A stretch of DNA of 8,168 nucleotides, taken from NCBI GenBank assembly GCA_030024065.1, contig JASEIE010000186.1, positions 1 to 8,168 on the forward strand, in the 5' to 3' direction. Below the pieces are notes generated by a model. It was not told the DNA's origin. It did no database searches and saw only the letters and a list, made by a program, of their open reading frames with translations. This stretch comes from Thermodesulfobacteriota bacterium. GTDB lineage: Bacteria; Desulfobacterota; BSN033; UBA1163. Below are positions 1 to 6,368 of this stretch, in pieces. How positions within the stretch are numbered: position 1 is the stretch's first letter; the number at the start of each line of letters is the position of its first letter. The position numbers and the translations under genes are program-made.

Positions 1-567
1 CGGCTCTGTAACGAGGAGACAGAAGTCACTTCCTTTGACGGTTTCAATTACGGGACAGGCTGTCCCTGGAGGAGCATCGAGGATGACGGTTTTATCCTTT
101 TGAATCCTCTCCTTTACCTTCCGGATCAGTGGAGAAGCCATGGGTTCTCCAACGTTCAACACTCCATTAACAAATGGAATTCCATCTGCACTCCCTTCCT
201 GAACAATGCCGATTTCCCTCTCCACTTCAAAAATGGCCTTTTCAGGGCACAAATAGTAACAGGCACCGCACGCATGGCAGAGTTCATCAAAAACCAGAAC
301 ATTTTTTAAAATGACAGCAATCGCATGATATTCACAGACCTGAGCACATTTGCCGCAATAAGTACATTTCGATTCATCAATACGGGGGACCGGAATTCCT
401 ACCGAGGTCACCTGGTGAATGGTGGGGGATAAAAAAAGGTGGGAGTTAGGTTCCTCCACATCGCAATCAATTAGTTGGACAGTCCCTTTTGATAGAGAGA
501 GAGCTAAATTGACTGCAATAGTGGTCTTTCCGGTCCCCCCTTTTCCGCTCGCAATAGAGATGATCAT
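1..567 (-). CDS. MinD-superfamily P-loop ATPase with inserted ferredoxin domain (3' end outside window)
   Basis: The first 189 residues are visible; the gene continues past the left edge. It opens with a deviant Walker A loop, SGKGGTGKTT (residues 7-16), followed by LIDCDVEEPN (32-41), both typical of the MinD/ParA/Mrp superfamily. Two ferredoxin motifs are inserted: C68-x2-C71-x2-C74-x3-C78, and C97-x2-C100-x2-C103-x3-C107 followed by Pro, enough for two [4Fe-4S] clusters. A Walker B-like VILDAPPG follows. This order matches COG1149. Members are cytoplasmic, often come in adjacent pairs, and occur in the orange-protein (ORP) clusters of sulfate reducers; their exact reaction is not established. 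The first motif ends in Cys-Glu rather than Cys-Pro. The ATG at 567 is preceded by AAGGA with a 9-base spacer, and that site overlaps the stop codon of the MBL gene upstream, so the two are probably co-translated. Family assignment is secure; the role is unknown. Confidence 0.93.
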   Translation of the reverse strand, partial: MIISIASGKGGTGKTTIAVNLALSLSKGTVQLIDCDVEEPNSHLFLSPTIHQVTSVGIPVPRIDESKCTYCGKCAQVCEYHAIAVILKNVLVFDELCHACGACYYLCPEKAIFEVEREIGIVQEGSADGIPFVNGVLNVGEPMASPLIRKVKERIQKDKTVILDAPPGTACPVIETVKGSDFCLLVTEP

Positions 568-579
568 CTGGATTTTTCC

Positions 580-1752
580 TTATGCTTTGAACTCAATGGT
601 ATCCCCATTGCCCAGGTAGGCTATATCTTTGGACCTGAATCGTGCCGTACCCTTTACGACCGGATAGCCTGCTTCGATAAACTTTCTTGCTGTTACAATT
701 CCTGTACAATGGTTGCACCCGACCTTCTCGAAGCCATAATTTTTAAATGCGATGACCAAGTCATCATACTTCGGGTCCCAGTCTTCGAAAGGTGAGATGT
801 GGAGGCCTCCGTAGACTCCATGGAGCTTCTCGAACTTAATGGTCCTGCGAGCGGTCTCAGCAAACTGGATGATACTTTGGTGGCAGCACCCGGTCACAGA
901 GACCAAGCCAGCCCCCTGGACGTTAAAGTATAGAGACTCTTCTCCGTAAACCCGGCAAATAATAGGGATAGCAAATGTATAGATTGCACAGCCAGGGAAA
1001 AGGGGAGTTAATCCAGGCTTACTGACAATTATCTTGCCTCTATAGCCGCTGTCCTTAATGTACTGTAACCCCTCCTGGTAAAACCCCTCTGGAACATATA
1101 AAGGTATTTCGGGATTGTACTTCAAACTCACCGGCAATCCCCAGAAGTGATCGAAATGTTCGTGGGAAATGATGAGACAGTCAATCTCCTTTTTGCTGAG
1201 CATCTTGTCAATCCCTTCGCGTTTGAAACATTCGTCCGTCCAGTCATACGCCCAACCGCTGTCCAGAAGGATTTTCTTCCGTGATCCGTCTAAGAGCTCC
1301 ACATCGATAAGGCAAGCATATCCCCCTGCGTTCTCAGGATGGACGGAGTTCTCCATCTGGAACTGCCAGGCTTTATCCAATTTGTCGGGAAGAAATTGCT
1401 TGATGTGCTTTATGCCGTTTTCATAAGAACCCTTACCCAGCTGTCCTTTCACATCGGCAAAAGGAGGCCAGTTATAGGTATACTGATTAACCAGCAACCC
1501 TCCAGATCCTTTGATGTCGCCCATCAACACCTTGTTATCAAACCAACTCGTTTCGCTGATGTTCGTGATTTTTACGCTCTTGCATTCTCCAATATCGATA
1601 TTCTTGGATGTGACCTTTGAAAAATGTCGCTTCCGCCAGGGGCCATAGGAATAGATGCCCATCGCACCGATAGCACCGGCAGCTCCACCCACAGCAAGCC
1701 CCTTGACGAAGTCACGCCTGCTAACACCTTGTTTTTCTTCTTCCGTTACCAT
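580..1752 (-). CDS. Tat-signal metallo-beta-lactamase-fold protein, COG1237-like
   Basis: A 390-residue protein. The N-terminus carries a twin-arginine motif, SRRDF (residues 11-15), then an Ala/Gly-rich hydrophobic stretch (about 18-34) with no clear AxA cleavage site. It is therefore probably exported folded and may stay anchored in the membrane. The MBL fold is shown by LLDSG (162-166), the metal-binding HEHFDH (197-202), TGCCH (287-291), GGLH (315-318) and a late CNHCTG (346-351). The GGxH and HCTG signatures are typical of COG1237, the group containing an archaeal enzyme annotated in methanopterin synthesis; the substrate here cannot be inferred. A GTG at 1770 in the same frame was rejected as start because its codons contain the Shine-Dalgarno sequence itself (AAAGGAGGT, 7 bases before the ATG at 1752). 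The gene ends 12 bases before the MinD-type ATPase and follows two membrane-protein genes. MBL fold is certain, Tat export likely, reaction unknown. Confidence 0.92.
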   Translation of the reverse strand: MVTEEEKQGVSRRDFVKGLAVGGAAGAIGAMGIYSYGPWRKRHFSKVTSKNIDIGECKSVKITNISETSWFDNKVLMGDIKGSGGLLVNQYTYNWPPFADVKGQLGKGSYENGIKHIKQFLPDKLDKAWQFQMENSVHPENAGGYACLIDVELLDGSRKKILLDSGWAYDWTDECFKREGIDKMLSKKEIDCLIISHEHFDHFWGLPVSLKYNPEIPLYVPEGFYQEGLQYIKDSGYRGKIIVSKPGLTPLFPGCAIYTFAIPIICRVYGEESLYFNVQGAGLVSVTGCCHQSIIQFAETARRTIKFEKLHGVYGGLHISPFEDWDPKYDDLVIAFKNYGFEKVGCNHCTGIVTARKFIEAGYPVVKGTARFRSKDIAYLGNGDTIEFKA

Positions 1753-1759
1753 CTTGTTA

Positions 1760-1764
1760 CCTCC
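1760..1764 (-). promoter_or_regulatory. Shine-Dalgarno site fixing the start of the MBL gene
   Basis: GGAGG inside AAAGGAGGT, with a 7-base spacer to the ATG at 1752. It lies within the codons that would follow an in-frame GTG at 1770, so that upstream start is unlikely. Confidence 0.85.
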
Positions 1765-1808
1765 TTTCACTCAAACAATGATCCTGGATCCTGCCAAACG
1801 TTTGGGAC

Positions 1809-1842
1809 AAAATGGGTATTTTTTTAAGTGAAAACCCATTTT
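1809..1842. other. Inverted repeat at the end of the 38-aa gene, possible weak attenuator
   Basis: Perfect 9-base arms (AAAATGGGT at 1809-1817 and its complement at 1834-1842) flank a 16-base AT-rich loop. The hairpin covers the last codons and the stop of the small membrane peptide and lies before the MBL gene. The outer A:T pairs mean either strand would show GGGT/ACCC followed by four U residues, so a weak terminator or an RNA-processing hairpin are both possible. There is no strong U tract, and the downstream gene has its own excellent ribosome site. Confidence 0.35.
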
Positions 1843-1940
1843 AATTTTCCCAAAACGGGTAGAAGCCAGATGGTTACGAAGTAAATCACGATACCGAGAA
1901 CAATTCCTACCAAAATCCCGATCTTATATTGTCCACTCAT
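1824..1940 (-). CDS. 38-residue single-span membrane peptide
   Basis: A short ORF that length cut-offs would miss. The peptide starts MSGQYKIG, runs through one hydrophobic segment (about residues 7-30: Ile, Val, Leu, Gly, then TIWLLPVL) and ends with a basic, aromatic tail, KLKWVFT. The case for a real gene is strong: AAAGGAGG lies exactly 7 bases before the ATG, the same arrangement as at neighbouring genes; the ORF fills an otherwise empty gap; and it starts 29 bases after the stop of the large membrane protein. The two are probably made together, and the peptide may be an accessory subunit of that protein, as tiny single-span subunits often are in respiratory and transport complexes. This role is inferred from position and shape only. 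No family is recognised. Confidence 0.75.
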   Translation of the reverse strand: MSGQYKIGILVGIVLGIVIYFVTIWLLPVLGKLKWVFT

Positions 1941-1947
1941 GTCGTCG

Positions 1948-1952
1948 CCTCC
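1948..1952 (-). promoter_or_regulatory. Shine-Dalgarno site of the 38-aa peptide
   Basis: GGAGG within AAAGGAGG, with a 7-base spacer to the ATG at 1940. It is the main evidence that this very small ORF is translated. Confidence 0.8.
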
Positions 1953-1969
1953 TTTCGTAAACTGGTTTT

Positions 1970-3223
1970 CTACGCTCTGACTTTCTTCCATCCTGGCCAG
2001 TTATCCATGAACCAGTGATTGATCAACATTAAATTGATAAGCCAGATCGTTGGAATCATCGGAAACTGCTCGGGCTGGGCATAACCCTTCTGGGTTCCCA
2101 AGGTCAAATGGCCAATGTTGTAGTAGATCCAGTAAACCAACATCCCACCAAAAATGGCAATGAGGGTTCGTATCAACCAGTTTACAGGGATGCTAAACTT
2201 CTTGGGCCAGTTGCCACAATAGAATGTCAAGAACAGAGCCGGAAGCAGAAAAAAGACCATGGTCTCCCCCACATGGAGCCATCGCCAATCCGGAGAAAAA
2301 TCCATGCGGGTTCCGCGGATGGCTGGCCCCCACCAAAGTTCCTGAGCGAAATAGAGGAATAGGAAGAAACACCAGGCAATCGCAATGATACCGAAAAAAC
2401 CAACCAGCCTTCTCGTGGTATCATGCTTGATGACTTTGAATGGATACCGTTCCCATATCGACTCGGTCAACCAAACCGTGATGGTGCAACACATGATCCA
2501 GGCTACGTGGAAGTTTCCACTGACCGTGTTGGCGAACTTCTCCCAGTAAGGCGGGGCGATCGAAGCGAAGTACTGCCAGGGATAGTAAAGAATCCCCATA
2601 TGAGGGTGCATGGTGCAAAGATAAACGATCGTTCCGATAAAAAAAGTAACGATGAGTACGGTTGTACCCAAAACAGGTTGTCTCAAATTCTGCCAAGGAG
2701 CCATCTCCATGGCTACAGGCCAGGAGGGGCTCAGCCAGGAGGCGATGGCTGCAAACATTAAGCAGGCGAGGGAAGCATACTCGATCGCAAAGAATTCAGT
2801 AACCCCCGGAAGTTTTGTGGTTTGAGCCGGGTTAAAATAAGCCATGGCAAAATTTCCAAGAATCCCTTCAAAGAAGACCTTGGTAATAACCAGAAGGACA
2901 ACCACCGTGATAGCTGTCATCACAATGCCTTTTACTACAGGATTCCAGCTTTCAAGCTGATGACGCTTGAATGGCCAGTAGTAAAAAAGATAAACCTGCC
3001 AGATCAGGACAATAAGGATCCACCGCGTATACATGTAACCGACATAAGGGGTATACATCCGCAGCCACCCGCGCCGGTCTTGAAAGATCCACCAACTGAT
3101 GTAAAAAACGGCCAGCAGAAACAAGATATTCACGATCTGCGGCCAGGGCGCAGGCCATCTCGGGACCAGCTTTCGTTCTTCCAAATACCCTTCTCCATAA
3201 CGTTCTCCAATTTTTTCTTCCAT
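1970..3223 (-). CDS. Trp/Tyr-rich integral membrane protein with about ten membrane segments, unknown function
   Basis: A 417-residue protein. It has a charged N-terminus of about 25 residues and then hydrophobic segments at roughly 28-50, 66-86, 98-121, 142-165, 185-206, 238-257, 272-297, 319-337, 350-371 and 388-407. It is unusually rich in Trp, Tyr and Phe (for example SWWIFQ, LFYYWPF, ELWWGP, LVYWIYY). Several histidines lie in or near membrane segments: MHPH about 206-208, NFH about 239, the HVGE motif about 317, NIGH about 372 and NHW about 403. These could bind a metal, heme or quinone, but that is speculation. No transporter signature was recognised. A TTG at 3229 in the same frame is only one base from the AGGAGG site, so the ATG at 3223, with a 7-base spacer, is the better start. 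It lies between the 107-aa protein and the 38-aa peptide and is probably the membrane core of whatever the operon builds. Confidence 0.9.
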   Translation of the reverse strand: MEEKIGERYGEGYLEERKLVPRWPAPWPQIVNILFLLAVFYISWWIFQDRRGWLRMYTPYVGYMYTRWILIVLIWQVYLFYYWPFKRHQLESWNPVVKGIVMTAITVVVLLVITKVFFEGILGNFAMAYFNPAQTTKLPGVTEFFAIEYASLACLMFAAIASWLSPSWPVAMEMAPWQNLRQPVLGTTVLIVTFFIGTIVYLCTMHPHMGILYYPWQYFASIAPPYWEKFANTVSGNFHVAWIMCCTITVWLTESIWERYPFKVIKHDTTRRLVGFFGIIAIAWCFFLFLYFAQELWWGPAIRGTRMDFSPDWRWLHVGETMVFFLLPALFLTFYCGNWPKKFSIPVNWLIRTLIAIFGGMLVYWIYYNIGHLTLGTQKGYAQPEQFPMIPTIWLINLMLINHWFMDNWPGWKKVRA

Positions 3224-3230
3224 GTCCAAA

Positions 3231-3235
3231 CCTCC
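3231..3235 (-). promoter_or_regulatory. Shine-Dalgarno site fixing the membrane-protein start
   Basis: GGAGG preceded by A, with a 7-base spacer to the ATG at 3223. It rules out the in-frame TTG at 3229, which would be one base away. Confidence 0.85.
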
Positions 3236-3252
3236 TTCCTTTCAGAAGATCA

Positions 3253-3576
3253 TCAACACAATTTTCTCTGTTTTCCTATTTCACCTCCTTTTCTACTATC
3301 CTTATTACTTTGAACCTGGGATGAAAATATTTCTTTAGCGATTTCCAACTTACTTTTCCCTTTGGTCTCGATCCCCTGCTTGATCGCTTCATCCATGAGC
3401 AGGCTACCAGCCTCCGAAAGCAGGGGGTAGCACTTTTCAAAAGACTCAAAATAATCCTCTTTCTCCTCCACGGACTCTCTGGATTCACACGAATCGGCCA
3501 TTTCATTAAAGAATCGAATCGCTTCTGTAAAAAAATCTTTTGTCAGAAAATCTCTCCTGCTTTTATCCATTTTCAT
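3253..3576 (-). CDS. 107-residue charged protein with SRRDF opening, unknown function
   Basis: A small, mostly charged and helical-looking protein starting MKMDKSRRDFLTKDFF. The SRRDF motif resembles a Tat leader and matches the one in the MBL protein of the same operon. Here, however, it is followed by amphipathic sequence (FFTEAIRFFNEMADS) rather than a hydrophobic core, so export by Tat is unlikely. The middle is acidic (ESVEEKEDYFESFEK) and the end is basic and finishes with Cys. Cysteines lie in ADSC, EKCY and at the last position. A longer reading from 3726 overlaps the upstream gene and was rejected: AGGAG with a 7-base spacer points to the ATG at 3576. A second ATG, at 3570, is less well placed. 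It starts 25 bases after the 340-aa gene and stops 29 bases before the membrane protein. It could be a cytoplasmic chaperone or adaptor for the membrane complex, but that is only a guess. Confidence 0.8.
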   Translation of the reverse strand: MKMDKSRRDFLTKDFFTEAIRFFNEMADSCESRESVEEKEDYFESFEKCYPLLSEAGSLLMDEAIKQGIETKGKSKLEIAKEIFSSQVQSNKDSRKGGEIGKQRKLC

Positions 3577-3601
3577 CAGCCCTCTCCTGTTTGACCGGGA
3601 C

Positions 3602-4624
3602 TCAATAATCCCTAAAACAGCAATGCTGGATTTCTCTCGCTGGTGGAAATGACCAGGAGGAAGCCCTCCACCAGCTTGGATTAATCCATGGACACTCCTT
3701 TTCGGGAGGATTTTCAAAATAGTCAACCAGAACTTCGTCCTTTTTTAATGAAAGACGAATAGATTGCAAAAATGCCTCTTTCAATCCCCTTGAATCGATT
3801 GGAGGCAGTGGGATTGATCGTATTAAAACTCCTGCCTCTATGGTTCTCCCGTGGACATCCGGTTCATGCGCCTCAACCACTTGGTTGAATTCACATATAT
3901 GATAAATAGTACCCGGATATTCAGTTAATCCTAATCCAAAGGGGATTGTTTTATGAACATAGCAAAAACCTAACAAAAGCTTGTCATAGAAACCCCAGCT
4001 CAACTCCCACCCCGGAACATTCCGAGCCTTTGCTTCTTCGGGGATGACGTCCATTACTTGTCTATAGTCAGTTTTAACAAGAGGGCCGTTTTTGACGATT
4101 TCGATCCAACGGTCCTGTGATGAAATGGTGAGTAAGGCGAAGTTTAACCCTTTATCAAAAGCGAGATGAAATTTTCCCACTGTGAAAAGGGATTCATGAA
4201 TTTCATTCTGTTTCTCGAAAAGTGGAGTCCCAGTATGATCGAAATAGGGTCCGAGACGAACCTCTCTTTCAATAAAAGCAAAATCATCGAAAGATGGTTC
4301 TTCAGGAGAGGGGTAATATCGAACTATAAATTCAGCTCTCACTGAAGGATTAATAATAGGATTTGGAATATCGACAATACTTGGTTCTTTGTGAAAATAT
4401 TCTATGTGTATGAGTTCTAATAGATAGGCCCCTTTCTGTTCTTTTGTCCAAAGGTACCATCCCGGCTTCTGGCTGATCAGACGGCTTATCTTGGTGAAAC
4501 CAATTCTGTGGTGGGCCTGCTCATCGAGAAACAGAGGTATAAACGTATCCTCCATGACCCTTCGAACCAGATCAATATCATCACTATAGAATTCGTTATG
4601 ATTCTCAGTCGGTTTTGGCACCAT
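3602..4624 (-). CDS. Unrecognised 340-residue soluble protein
   Basis: No signal peptide or membrane segment is visible, and no family was recognised. The sequence looks globular, with alternating strand-like and acidic stretches, many aromatic residues and several Pro-rich turns (IVDIPNPIINPSV about 83-95, IRSIPLPPIDSRG about 269-281). There is no Walker motif, CxxC pair or clear catalytic signature. Cysteines are scattered, with two adjacent near the C-terminus (QHCC). The in-frame TTG at 4633 has no ribosome site. The ATG at 4624 has only a closely placed GAGG, so the start is less certain than for its neighbours. It is the first gene after a 103-base gap and stops 25 bases before the 107-aa gene, so it probably opens the operon that leads to the membrane protein and the MinD-type ATPase. 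The reading frame is long and clean, so it is clearly coding. Confidence 0.8.
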   Translation of the reverse strand: MVPKPTENHNEFYSDDIDLVRRVMEDTFIPLFLDEQAHHRIGFTKISRLISQKPGWYLWTKEQKGAYLLELIHIEYFHKEPSIVDIPNPIINPSVRAEFIVRYYPSPEEPSFDDFAFIEREVRLGPYFDHTGTPLFEKQNEIHESLFTVGKFHLAFDKGLNFALLTISSQDRWIEIVKNGPLVKTDYRQVMDVIPEEAKARNVPGWELSWGFYDKLLLGFCYVHKTIPFGLGLTEYPGTIYHICEFNQVVEAHEPDVHGRTIEAGVLIRSIPLPPIDSRGLKEAFLQSIRLSLKKDEVLVDYFENPPEKECPWINPSWWRASSWSFPPAREIQHCCFRDY

Positions 4625-4690
4625 TTCCCTCAAGGCACTAAAGTCAATAGAACCCCCGTTACCAAGGTGAACAGCCTATAATGGTTGTTC

Positions 4691-4718
4691 GGTATAGTTT
4701 TTTGGGTACATCTGTCTG
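4691..4718 (-). promoter_or_regulatory. Weak candidate sigma70 promoter before the 340-aa gene
   Basis: In the 103-base gap, minus-strand CAGACA (4713-4718) and TATACC (4691-4696) are separated by 16 bases, each matching four of six consensus bases. It is the only sizeable gap between the middle and left gene blocks, so a promoter here would make sense, but the match is poor and may be chance. Confidence 0.22.
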
Positions 4719-4727
4719 CTGACCCTT

Positions 4728-5396
4728 TCACAGTCTCAAGTCCTCCCTAATTCTCTTTCTGGGTCCTCCGTCTCTTGCAGTGGTCCAATCCTTGATCGGG
4801 ATGATCTCCTCATACCGGTCCAACTGTCCAAGCTCCTTTAACCGATCGATGATGAGCTGCCAGGCGCAGTCAGTTTCTCTGTCCACCTCACACTTTCCAT
4901 TCGTCGACCCACCACAGGGACCATTGAGTAAGCTCTTGGCACACCTCGCAATCGGACAGATTCCTCCGGTCTGATCAAGGATGCAGGTCCCGCAACCCTG
5001 ACACCGCTCAGCCCAAACTCCCTGTTCCAGTGCCACTCCTAAAAAAGTTGTATTCACAGCCGGTAACACCGGCTTCGTCCGATACTTTTCCGCTACATAT
5101 TGTACCCCTGCACCACATGCCATTGACAAGATTGCTTCATAGTCTCCGACAAAGGGACGGACCTGATCAATGTATTCAGGGTCACACTGACGCTCAAGGG
5201 TATGCTCCCGAACCTCTATCTCCTCTCTCTCCTTTGCACGGAAGAGCCTCAACTCCGACGCCAGTGCTCCAACCTCCCTCTCTCCACCAACAGCACAGAC
5301 CGTTACACATTCGTTACAGCCAAGAAGGAGAACCTTTTTATAAGGCTTGATCATCTGCAGGATCTCATCAAGTGATTTGCGATTTGCTACAATCAT
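4728..5396 (-). CDS. metV: MetV-like methylenetetrahydrofolate reductase C-terminal-domain protein
   Basis: A 222-residue cytoplasmic protein. The N-terminal half contains LLLGCNECVTVC (Cys 27, 30, 34) and SMACGAGVQ (Cys 94). The C-terminal half holds the diagnostic cysteine-rich segment: CQGCGTC (132-138), GGICPIARC (145-152), LLNGPCGGS (157-164), GKCEV (168-171 and following) and CAW (177). This is the MTHFR_C/MetV family. In acetogens and sulfate reducers MetV binds MetF and helps reduce methylene-tetrahydrofolate in the Wood-Ljungdahl pathway, through Fe-S and possibly zinc sites. No metF adjoins it within this window; the next gene downstream is unrelated, so its partner is probably elsewhere. 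A TTG at 5399 directly precedes the ATG at 5396; GAGG with a 5-base spacer favours the ATG. It begins 18 bases after the radical SAM stop codon, so the two are probably co-transcribed. Confidence 0.9.
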   Translation of the reverse strand: MIVANRKSLDEILQMIKPYKKVLLLGCNECVTVCAVGGEREVGALASELRLFRAKEREEIEVREHTLERQCDPEYIDQVRPFVGDYEAILSMACGAGVQYVAEKYRTKPVLPAVNTTFLGVALEQGVWAERCQGCGTCILDQTGGICPIARCAKSLLNGPCGGSTNGKCEVDRETDCAWQLIIDRLKELGQLDRYEEIIPIKDWTTARDGGPRKRIREDLRL

Positions 5397-5414
5397 CAAG
5401 GCCTCTATTTATAT

Positions 5415-6368
5415 TTAATCGGTCGCAACATTCTCGTAATAACCACGGTGCTCATACATCCGATAATGGACGCCCCCTTCTTTCAGGAGTTTCTCCAAAT
5501 ATTTCACAACCTCATCTAAATGCAGTCCCAGAGCCTTTGAAATATCTTCTGCCGTACAGGGCCTTCTCTTTATGAGATTGAGGATTTCCGAATCCTTAAC
5601 CGAGTTAAATTTATCTCCTGCAGGTGCGGCAAACTCGGAGATAATCTCCGCCTTATCTCCCAATTTTTTCCTTATTTCTTCAAGCTGAGTTGTTGTTAAG
5701 GGATAAGCAAATTCTTCAGCAGGGGGCCTGACCGTGGTATTTAATTGAATCTTATCAGGCTCGATTTTGTCGATGACCTCTTTGAACTTTTCGATCTCGT
5801 CTCTACCGTCGTTTACACCCCGGCAAAAGAGAATTTCCAGCCAGATCTGGCCTCGATACTGATTTCGAAATTGAATGAGGCCTGAAATAATTTCCTCAAT
5901 TCCTAAGGACGCGTGGGGTCTGTTAATGTACTCAAAAATGGCTGGAGTGATTGCATCAAGGGATGGGAGGACGACATCGGCTTCCGATAGATCCCTTCTT
6001 ACCTCATTTAACGAGAGAAGAGAGCTATTGGTTAAGATGGCTATGGGAATAGAGGTGATCTCTTTAATCCTTCGAATTATTTCTCCAATGTTGGTATTTA
6101 ATGTCGGCTCACCAGAGCCAGACAGGGTTATATAATCTGGCTTTTTTCCCAAGGCCAACAGACAGATTTCCAATTCTCCCTGGATGTCTTCCGGAGATAT
6201 ATAGAATCGTCGAGATATCATTTTGTGAGTTGTTCTTCCTAAATCGCAATAGATACAATCAAAAGTGCAGGTTTTATATGGGACAAGATCAACTCCCAAG
6301 GATCTTCCCAATCTCCTTGAGGGCACCGGGCCAAAGATATATTTCTGTTCGACTGAAGACTTAGCCAT
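5415..6368 (-). CDS. Radical SAM protein, COG0731-like, with C-terminal winged helix
   Basis: A 317-residue protein. It opens with FGPVPSRRLGRSLGVD (12-27), followed by the cluster-binding C34-x3-C38-x2-C41 (KTCTFDCIYCDLGRTT) and the SAM-site SGSGEPTL (83-90), all typical of COG0731. That group is named after the archaeal wyosine-tRNA enzyme, but bacterial members have no assigned reaction, so the tRNA role should not be carried over. Residues about 258-310 form a winged-helix-like tail (ILNLIKRRPCTAEDISKALGL and on), probably for binding a nucleic acid or protein. An ORF start at 6470 is possible on frame alone but would run 110 bases into yqeB. The ATG at 6368, with GGAG 7 bases upstream and an 8-base overlap with the yqeB stop, fits much better and begins where the family normally begins. 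The overlap implies coupled translation with yqeB. Confidence 0.93.
   Translation of the reverse strand: MAKSSVEQKYIFGPVPSRRLGRSLGVDLVPYKTCTFDCIYCDLGRTTHKMISRRFYISPEDIQGELEICLLALGKKPDYITLSGSGEPTLNTNIGEIIRRIKEITSIPIAILTNSSLLSLNEVRRDLSEADVVLPSLDAITPAIFEYINRPHASLGIEEIISGLIQFRNQYRGQIWLEILFCRGVNDGRDEIEKFKEVIDKIEPDKIQLNTTVRPPAEEFAYPLTTTQLEEIRKKLGDKAEIISEFAAPAGDKFNSVKDSEILNLIKRRPCTAEDISKALGLHLDEVVKYLEKLLKEGGVHYRMYEHRGYYENVATD

Noticed and set aside
1753..1770. Longer start (GTG at 1770) for the MBL protein
   Set aside because: The extra codons are the Shine-Dalgarno sequence for the ATG at 1752.
2822..3313. 163-aa plus-strand ORF, with a 112-aa one at 2423-2761
   Set aside because: Both lie antisense to the membrane-protein gene, lack ribosome sites, and have shadow-like composition rich in His, Pro and Gln.
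3577..3726. 50-residue extension of the 107-aa protein
   Set aside because: It overlaps the end of the 340-aa gene, and the ribosome site points to the ATG at 3576.
4658..4672. GTTACC-AA-GGTGAAC operator-like inverted repeat in the 103-base gap
   Set aside because: The arms are short and imperfect, and no regulator gene is nearby; chance is likely.
4677..4682. Perfect TATAAT on the plus strand
   Set aside because: There is no suitable -35 element about 17 bases upstream and no plus-strand gene follows.
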